This document shows positions 57,201-64,000 of a stretch of DNA of 64,000 nt, in pieces. The stretch comes from Gracilariopsis chorda (lineage: Eukaryota; Rhodophyta; Florideophyceae; Gracilariales; Gracilariaceae). Under the pieces are notes generated by a model. The model searched no databases and was not told the origin of the DNA. It was given only the letters and a program-made list of their open reading frames with translations. How positions within the stretch are numbered: position 1 is the stretch's first letter; each line of letters opens with the position of its first letter. The DNA is taken from NCBI GenBank assembly GCA_003194525.1, contig NBIV01000005.1, forward strand, positions 186,001 to 250,000. Reading direction: 5' to 3'. The position numbers were made by a program, and so were the translations under genes.

Positions 57201-59720
57201 TACCTACAGAGCAGTCCAACGCAGCAACTAACTCGTCTAAAGGAGACCCGCTTGCACCCGGTGGCATAGAGGAGCTTGATTCACTCAACCTCCGTTGTGT
57301 GACGGAGTCACACTATGAAAAACTACGGGAAGTGCTGCGCGAATTCACGCCAATGTGGGACGGTTCACTTGGTAAGATAGGAATCACCGAACATCAGATT
57401 GACGTATTCCCGAATACAGGGCCGATCTCATAACAGCCTTACCGGGCAGGACTGACAGCTCAGGAAGAGAAAAACTCACAAGTTGGGAAGATGCCCCGTG
57501 CCGGACGCATGGATCCGGCTCAATCCCCTTGGGCGACACCAGTAGTCCTTGCTCCTAAAGGTGATGGGTCTTGGCTTTTTTTCATTGATTTTCGCAAAAT
57601 GAACGCGGTTATAGTCAAAGACGTATACCCCATCCCGAGGATGGACGAATGTATTGCCTCGCTTGGAAGTGCGAACGTGTTCACCACCCTTGACGCAAAT
57701 TAGGGGTACTGGAAAGTCTCGGTCGGGGAGAGGGACCGTGATGAAACGACTTTCGTGTGCCATCAAGGGCTATACCGATTTATGCGTATGCCATTTAGCC
57801 TGACAAACACCGCAGCCACCTTTCAACGAGCAGTGGACATCTTGTTAGCCCGTTCTAATTGGAAGTCATGCGTAATATACCTGAAGGATATTATCGTTTT
57901 CTCTAGTAACTTGGGTGAGCACTTGGAACACGTCAGGGATGTGCTGCAAGTCTTACAAGATGCTGATATAACCCTAAAGCTCAACAATTGTGAGTTGTTT
58001 ACCGACACATTAAAGCATCTTGGATATACCATATGCACGGGACAGCTTTCGATTCACGGAGTACGGGTCAGGTCCTTCGAAGAGACCAAGATCCCGACTG
58101 CACAAACGGAATTCCGATCATTTCTCGGGTTCTGCAACGTCTATCTCCGTCTCATACCGTAATTTGCAGATATTGCAGCTACTTTGAACGAACTTCTCCG
58201 AAAGGGTCAGCCAGTCAATGTGGAACCATTTGACGACCGTAGGGCGAAGGGTTTTTCATCCATTGTGGATGCAGTAACATCCCCCCCAGTTTTGTCACTA
58301 CAGACTTTCGGACTACCTTAGGCTGTTGACACGGATGCAAGCAGCTTCCAAGTCAGATGCGCCTTGTTTCAAACCAAATAGAATGGGGAGCAGTTACCAG
58401 TTGTGTTTTAATCACGAAGCCTCATCGTTCACGAGAGGAATTACTCGGTACCAGGGAAGGAGTGTTTAGCTATGGTCTAGGCCCTACAGACCCTTCTCCC
58501 GTACCTCATGGGAAACCGTTTTACTCTTAAAACCGATCATTCCGTCCTTAGATGGCTTCTCTCTATACCGGAGCCGTCTGGCCGCTTGATGCGGTGGAGA
58601 ATCCTACTATCGGAATTTGATTTCGAGGTACAATTCAAGAAGAGACTCCTGAGCACACAGGCCGATGCTCTTTCCCGCTTGCCTACAAATGCGGAAGCGA
58701 AGCCAGTCGGAGGTCTGGACATACCGTGCGTTCTCGCGGAACATGAGGAAGATGACATCGATTCAGTTACTGAGCATTTTGACATGTGTGATGCTATCTT
58801 GACCACACCACCAGCAAGACCCATGCCTGGCAACGTTGTACCAAATAAACCCGAAGAGATGGTTCTGGACCAGCAATCTGACCCGCTCCGTACGCGGATT
58901 CGCGCCCGTTTGAACGGCGGAGCTCAGCTCCTTTTTTTGTTCAATCACCAAGTGTATCTCATTCGTATCGTCAGGGAACTGCCACGAATTGTGGTTCCTC
59001 ATTCGTTGCAATGCGGCATTCTGGCTCTCTCCGAACATGCAAAGCTATCCGCTCACCCCGGCAGATGTAAGCTGTACTAGATCTTTAGAAATCACTTCTA
59101 CTGGCCTTTTATGGCAGTTGACGCGTATGAAACTGTGTGTAGATGCTTGGAATGCGCAAAGAACCGCGTGAAGTTGCGGAATTACTCAAATAAATTGGTA
59201 TTATTCCCGGCACGTGCCCCTTTGGAACTTGTTGCTATTGAAATCCTAGGGTAATTTGTCCGAACACCTCGAGGCAATCATTACTTGCTATTAATCACTG
59301 ACCGCTTTTCCAAACTTGGCCGGGCCGTTCTTCTCTTGACGATTTCGGCTATCTCTGTCGCAGAGGCTTTTGTCACGTATTGGATCTTTACGCATAGACC
59401 CCGGACTGATTTGTTATTGGATAACGGTTTGCAGTTCTCTGCAACGTTCTGCCAGGACGTATGTCGCATTCTCGACATCAAGAACTGGTTTCACACCACG
59501 TACCAACCGCAAGCAAACGGGCAGGTGGAATCGTTCTACCACACCATGTTTTTTCTGCGTTCAAATGGCATCTTCCCGCACGTCAAGTCCCAACCAACAG
59601 CCACTGCCGCATAACGACAGCCCCATTCCATTCACAATTGCATTGTTTGAGCCCTATGAATTTGGTAACAGGGGTTGTGCAATTTACGTAGTTCAAAACC
59701 TTGCTGCTACTTCCTACTAG
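54240..59720 (+). mobile_element. Fossil Ty3/gypsy element B, related to element A
   Basis: Parts in order: a gag-like region (54.3-55.8 kb, including a helical coiled-coil-like segment and GLDPTIQTLVSRHRG); a protease near 56455 (ILDTGAGPNVLV); RT at 57.49-58.16 kb (FFIDFRKMNAVIV, GLYRFMRMPF); RNase H at 58.3-58.7 kb (TDHSVLRWLL, EFDFEVQFKK); and integrase at 58.9-59.6 kb (CLECAKNRVKL, LLLDNGLQFS). RNase H and integrase closely resemble element A at the protein level. It has many breaks and is clearly older than element A. Chromodomain and LTRs were not found. Confidence 0.88.
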
Positions 59721-59814
59721 GAAAAAAGGGTTTACCAATGTATATAATGCAGGTAAGTGAAACCATCAACCATATCTGCAACATTTTCATACCTCGAACA
59801 CTGACAGTACCTCA

Positions 59815-60642
59815 TTATGCCGAATTGTACGTGTTGGATAATTCATAAAGTGAGTAAATTGCAATTATATCAAATCTCCTTCTACTATGAACTGGTAGTA
59901 TCAAAAGAAGTCCTTGTAAAGGAAGTTTTAAAGCGTTTAAAACCCATTCCGCACACTGGCGGTGATTGTAATATACGTACTCCATTAACAAGTGCACTAC
60001 TGCCATATCTACAGACCTCAGCACCTGTTTGACTTCGTCCAACTTCTTAAAGCGCAACAACTTTCCGTCTGTTACTCATAGATTGGCTTCGGGTGCATTA
60101 TCAACAATGATTGCATACAACGGTCGTGTGATCTCGTCAGACAATTCTGGATAGCAGAGACCAGAAAAATCTGCCTTTTTCGATTTGTGCCATGCTTGTG
60201 GGTAGTTGGTGGCTCCATGAGAATTTTTTCTATACAGTTCATAACCTAACACGTCTCTAACCTCTTTTAGCTGCTTATATCTTCCATAGTAAGAGTTCTA
60301 GAAGTAGAAAACATCCTACCTAGCAGAACGGAACCCTCCGCTCTCAGTTACGCCAAATACGTCCTTTAAATACATGGCGGCGTCTGGTTTGGATTTATCT
60401 AGAATTCGTGCATAATCATGCGTCTAAAGTATAGTTGGCTACTCAATACGAGCTTTTGGTAGGGTTCCAGCTTTCAGAGCTCTTAATATCAACATAAATC
60501 CGTATTTTAACCACGCGTTCACGATAGATGGCATAAAGCTGAATATTGGGCAAAGCGAGTATATAATATCCGCCGTGGTCATATACCACAGTATCAATCC
60601 TGGAAGGTCCACTGATCCCAAACCTATTTTTTGTTCTTACGT
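59815..60642 (-). pseudogene. Decayed DDE superfamily (DDE_4-like) transposase
   Basis: One minus-strand frame holds the pattern of eukaryotic DDE_Tnp4-type transposases. It has LPGLILWYMTTADIIYSLCP with an HTH-like IFSFMPSIVNAWLKYGFMLI (60.6-60.48 kb), then ARIE-stop-PTI, VFGVTESGGF, FYF-stop-NSYYGRYKQLKEV, NYPQAWHKSKKADFSGLCYP with YAIIVDNAP (~60.1 kb), and a C-terminal CAEWVLNALKLPLQGLLLIL-P-HSRRRFDI (59.95-59.86 kb). About five in-frame stops occur over ~275 codons with no frameshift. Expected family residues at two stops are Trp (RIEWP) and Gln (YFQN). It was a cut-and-paste nuclease; terminal repeats were not found. Confidence 0.7.
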
Positions 60643-61833
60643 GTTGGCATGCTTGGGATACGAAGAATGATATTCAGAAGTTTGACGCACGTTTTTAATT
60701 TGAGGAGAAGATCATGAAAGAACCGCCATCTGATGACGTTAAAATGATCGATAAAATTGTCATTTTTACTAAGGGATACAATTTCATACCATTACGTGCC
60801 AACTTGAGCGTAGATGACTTTTTTAACCCGACTGGTTTCAATCATCATTGCTGCAGAAGAGCGTAAACTGTGTTCAAACGAAACTCGTTTGTATTCAACA
60901 CATAGAACCGAGAAGGAAGAGCATAACAAACAGTTTTGTGTCAGGTTTCATCCCGTAAGATATCGCAGTGAATGTTATCGAGGTTAGTAATGTGGAACAG
61001 CTGAGGAGACGGTAGCGAGAGGGAGGTGGGTTGGGTTTGATATTTGTAAAAGGGGTAATCGTTGCCTGTAACTTACTGGATATCAGCGTTTGTCGTTCTG
61101 CAGCGGATACCAGAACCCTGCTGCAGAACGACAAACTTGCAGCGAGTGAAGTTCTTATTTGAGACTCCCTATTGGATGCAAGCGTGTCACTCCCTCCGTT
61201 TGTCAATTCCTGGATCCTCCCACTCAGCAATACCATCGGTGGATGTTCGGTGAATGGCCATCGTGACAGAACGAGAATTATCTAGGCAATGGCGGTTATC
61301 GGTGACGGTGTTTAGGAGGAGCTTCATGAGAGAGATTTTGGCCACTGTTGTGCATGATACATGCAACTGTGGTACGAATCTCATTTGCTGTCGCCGACAA
61401 CGTTTGGGAAAGGGCAGGGGTCGCCAAGTAGAGGAATACCGCGTATCTAGATAAATGTTCAGATCAAAGATAAGAAACTCCACATTATCGTGAGCAGCGT
61501 GTATATTCTGTCATACAAATTGGCCACTGCTATTCTACTACAAATGGGATACTTGAACGGCACGAATGGCTCTCGAAGAGGCTCCAGACGCAGATACTCC
61601 GAACAACTGTTTTGCAAAACATATTCTGAGCGTTAGCAAGGGTGCATTGTGGAAGGAGACATGTCGTGAGATTTTGGACTTTTCGTTTTCCATGTCTCTT
61701 AAAAATATACTAAACTATCAGTATCAATTGAAATGAAAAAACAAATCTCAAATGTGAACTCAAAGCGCAGATTGGGCTCAATATGCGCTTCTTTTGGGAA
61801 GAAGGAACGCATTCCAGAAGCTTTGAACACAAG
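60643..61833. other. No gene recognised; one strong hairpin
   Basis: A perfect 17-bp inverted repeat, GTTTGTCGTTCTGCAGC (61088-61104) and its complement at 61120-61136, has a 15-nt loop. Otherwise only short ORFs. Confidence 0.6.
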
Positions 61834-62532
61834 TCACTGTTCCACGGCGAATTTCTCAGCTGCACCGGAACCATACACAAAGAACGAGATAGAAAACCGC
61901 GTCCTGTTTTGTACGATCGCAAACAACACTCCATCAGGATGCTGGTTCGATAGAGGACTAGTAACTGTATAGGACGTAATTTCGTACACTTCTTCTCCGC
62001 AACATAACAACTTCATCAAAATGTCGCTTGCAAGTGTGGAAGCCGGAAACTTTGTTATACTGTTTCCTTCCAGGAACATCACGTTTTCATGTCGACGCCC
62101 TCGAGCCATGAAGGACACTGTGGTCTGATGGAAGTAAAAAAATGAAAGACAAAACGGGAAATCTAGTCTCTTTCGTAACAATTGATTCTCCGCAATCCAC
62201 AGAATGGCTGTCTTTCCAGGTCCAAGATAGATTGAACTATCCAAAGCGATTTCCTTTCCGTTTCTGACCACTTTTGCTATCTCTTTAGTCCTGTAATCAT
62301 CGTCATTAATTGGCGTCACCGGTTCGACAATTACTCTGGAAGACAGAGCTGCATCACGGCATCTTTTCATTTCATTGTCCATATCAGAATGTTGGGTTTC
62401 CATTTTAGAGTCTCGGGTTCGGCAGTTGAAATCAGTATTGAACAGCCATTTGGCTGATGAGGGCGAGGCACGGCCGAGGCATTGCTTATACGTTTTGGTC
62501 ACTATCCGAATTTGTTGCACGCACAGGAACAT
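61834..62532 (-). CDS. Intact ORF of unknown function, 232 codons
   Basis: ATG at 62532 opens an uninterrupted frame to 61834; METQHSDMDNEMKRC at 62403 is an alternative start. The product has a hydrophilic N-terminal third, then a beta-rich region (EIALDSSIYLGPGKTAILWI), an aromatic hydrophobic patch (FPFCLSFFYFHQTTVSFMA), and a C-terminal beta-rich segment (GVLFAIVQNRTRFSISFFVY). There is no clear signal peptide or catalytic motif. It is the longest uninterrupted non-retroelement ORF in the right half of the window except for the helicase piece. I do not recognise the family; it could be a host gene or an undecayed element gene. Confidence 0.45.
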   Translation of the reverse strand: MFLCVQQIRIVTKTYKQCLGRASPSSAKWLFNTDFNCRTRDSKMETQHSDMDNEMKRCRDAALSSRVIVEPVTPINDDDYRTKEIAKVVRNGKEIALDSSIYLGPGKTAILWIAENQLLRKRLDFPFCLSFFYFHQTTVSFMARGRRHENVMFLEGNSITKFPASTLASDILMKLLCCGEEVYEITSYTVTSPLSNQHPDGVLFAIVQNRTRFSISFFVYGSGAAEKFAVEQ

Positions 62533-63672
62533 CCAGCAAGCAGATTGATAGGGATATATACCTTCAAACAGAAAGACAATACCGCTTTTTCAACTTTTGA
62601 GTAAGTTTTCAGCGCGGTTTGGACGCCAATAACCACATGGAGCCTCCTACAGCTTGCAAGATTTACGCAAGTAGGTTTCGCTCATCTGCTATGGTGTTTG
62701 ACCTTGTCCAGAAAACTCAAGTTTCGGCATTGGAAGCGGGCTTGAAGATAGAAGACTCTAGTTACTTTCGTCGCATTAGATTTAGCCTGAGAGAGAGAGG
62801 TCGTGAATGCATTTTGAAGAAGAGATGCTATCTTTATGTGGCCCCCGCTCAATCTCAACTCAAAAGGCTCAAACTGTTGACGTGGCAAGTGGAAAACTTG
62901 ATTCTTGCGCACGTCGCGGCCACGCAGTGCGAGCCCAGCACGTGCAAGATGCAACGGCCGTTTCACGTGCAAGCGCCGTTGATCACCTTTACAATTGGAC
63001 CAATCAGTATCCGTCTCGCCAGCCCAGAACTCGCCCGTCTTCGGTGTCAAACTCCGCTCAAATACTCCAATAGAGGGAAAGAGACGAAAGATGACTGTGC
63101 ACAATGTGAGTGGGTTATGCGACAAGCGGGCATAGTTGGGGAAACACTGCTTTGCACGTTAGGTTTCCTTCCACGCTGGTTTTTGTTCGGCGAGAAAGCA
63201 GGCCGCCATATGCGTACAGTTTTGCTTTCGGTTCATGTGGAAGACTTATTCTAGTGTGCCCTGTTTTCAGGTTGAGGCAAATTTTGGCTATTTTGACAGT
63301 CTTATGGTGGCTGGTTTTCTTTCTTGAAGTAGCCACAACAGCGTTTTGTTGTCTTGTCTAACGATATCCAGGAGTCCAAAACGGTCTGGCGGAATTGCGG
63401 AAAAGCTATTAGAATATAGATGAGAAGAACTCCAACCTTTTTGACAAGGAAGAACCATGTTTTCGGCGTTCCTGAGGACCTGATTAAATATTTTGATTGA
63501 TTCAGCCTAAAGGGGCCTTGAACAGATTCATGGGGTTGGTAACTTACTGTATCTATTACATGGGTACATTAATTCCTCGTAGCGCGGGGGTTTGCTAAGA
63601 ACCCTCATAGCACGCTTTAGCCAGTGCGTGAAACCTTCGATACACTTTCATTCAAGTGTTTTCATTCAAGCC
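62533..63672. other. Intergenic, presumably upstream region of the hydrolase gene
   Basis: A + strand ORF at 62619-63254 (211 codons) overlaps an equally open minus-strand ORF (63125-62682); neither has a motif. The last ~400 bp is probably the promoter/5' UTR of the gene starting at 63673. Confidence 0.4.
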
Positions 63673-64000
63673 ATGAGTTCGCACGTTTTTCGGCCTCTGT
63701 CGACGGTGGCGCGGCGCGCATACTCGGTCGTTCCGGCCCGCACGCGGAATCCAGTCCAGTTGCACTCCGTTTCAATTCCACCCTCCACTACACCCTCACT
63801 CAGCGCCCAGCCGCCCGTCGTCATGCTCCACGGTGTACTCGCCTCTGAAGCAACTAACCGCTCTCTCCTCAACCGCCCCGACTTTGGTACGTATTCTATT
63901 CACCACCGCTCATGTAATCCCCGTCCACACGAACAGCTCAATTAACTATACCCCTCAACAGTACCACATCGCGAAAAGATAGCCGTGGACATGCGAAACC
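63673..64000 (+). CDS. ABHD11-like alpha/beta hydrolase, 5' part (cut by window end)
   Basis: ATG 63673 starts an Arg/Ser/Ala-rich, acidic-residue-free leader (MSSHVFRPLSTVARRAYSVV) typical of a mitochondrial targeting peptide. Exon 1 ends at 63886 and a 75-nt intron (63887-63961, GTACGT...CAACAG) follows. Joining across it gives PPVVMLHGVLASEATNRSLL, then NRPDF-VPHREKIAVDMRN. The HG oxyanion segment after the first core strand and the IAVDMRN strand match ABHD11-type mitochondrial hydrolases (human: VFLHGLFGSKTNF ... VDARNHG). The catalytic Ser, Asp and His lie beyond the window. ABHD11 is an ester/lipid hydrolase linked to lipoylated 2-oxoglutarate dehydrogenase. The frame extends upstream without an ATG, so 63673 is the first possible start. 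It appears intact, unlike almost everything else non-viral here. Confidence 0.75.
63887..63961 (+). other. Intron of the ABHD11-like gene (75 nt)
   Basis: Donor GTACGT and acceptor CAACAG; the split codon G|TA gives Val and restores the conserved PHREKIAVDMRN strand. Unspliced translation would run into a stop at 63943-63945. Confidence 0.8.

Noticed and set aside
28446-60642. Stop-codon reassignment as explanation for the many in-frame stops
   Set aside because: All three stop codons are used inside the decayed frames, while the young gypsy pol, the antisense ORF and the host gene avoid internal stops. A changed code would show one codon consistently replaced.
62619-63254. 211-codon + strand ORF before the hydrolase gene
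   Set aside because: An equally long ORF lies antisense to it, no motif is visible, and composition is not clearly coding.
1-64000. tRNA, rRNA or other structured RNA genes
   Set aside because: I looked for box B-type GGTTCGANTCC motifs and rRNA-like blocks on both strands by eye and found none; tRNAscan/Infernal would be decisive.

Overview
This is eukaryotic nuclear DNA dominated by transposable elements. It holds Ty3/gypsy, Ty1/copia and Helitron elements, DDE-type DNA transposons, GT-AG introns, TATA boxes and AATAAA signals. The only clearly recognisable host gene is a mitochondrial ABHD11-like hydrolase starting at 63673, interrupted by a 75-nt intron and cut by the window edge. My best guess for the host is a florideophyte red alga such as Chondrus, from the compact host gene and the element mix. 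Sequence alone does not prove this.

Layout. 1-~4850: 3' half of a fossil Ty3/gypsy chromovirus with a very long linker before its chromodomain; a fragment of the same family lies at 4852-5195. 5854-6282: decayed Harbinger-type Myb/SANT-like gene. ~6.3-13.3 kb: mostly unrecognised decayed sequence. 13.3-15.7 kb: copia fossil. 15868-22895: a young, whole-looking Ty3/gypsy element with 170-bp LTRs (one difference between them), a GTTTC target-site duplication, gag, pol, and a 414-codon antisense ORF whose N-terminus resembles the histone H3 tail. It sits inside a dispersed repeat. ~25.0-28.35 kb: CMC/Plavaka-like DNA transposase.

28.4-45.5 kb looks like one large decayed accessory locus next to that transposase. 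It has a coiled-coil gene (minus), a fused DNA amino-methyltransferase + SET gene (minus), a 50-bp inverted repeat in the divergent promoter region, a run of plus-strand coding sequence ending in a putative double-stranded-beta-helix dioxygenase-like domain, and a small minus-strand gene. A GC-rich Ty3/gypsy chromovirus (30264-35907) interrupts the coiled-coil gene and is flanked by an unusual ~174-bp direct duplication.

45.72-46.13 kb: six 68-bp tandem units. 46.45-51.26 kb: decayed Helitron Rep-helicase gene with one predicted intron. 51.4-53.0 kb: two decayed passenger-like genes, followed by a Helitron-like terminus (hairpin plus CTAG) at 53356-53410. 54.2-59.7 kb: older gypsy fossil related to the first. 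59.8-60.64 kb: decayed DDE transposase. 61.8-62.5 kb: one intact ORF of unknown function. 63673-end: host gene.

Two themes stand out. First, chromatin-related functions are concentrated in mobile DNA: a DNA methyltransferase-SET fusion, a possible dioxygenase, an H3-tail-like protein and chromodomains. Second, several decayed non-viral genes keep one reading frame over long distances but carry several nonsense codons, which suggests substitution-driven (possibly cytosine-deamination) decay rather than indel-driven decay.
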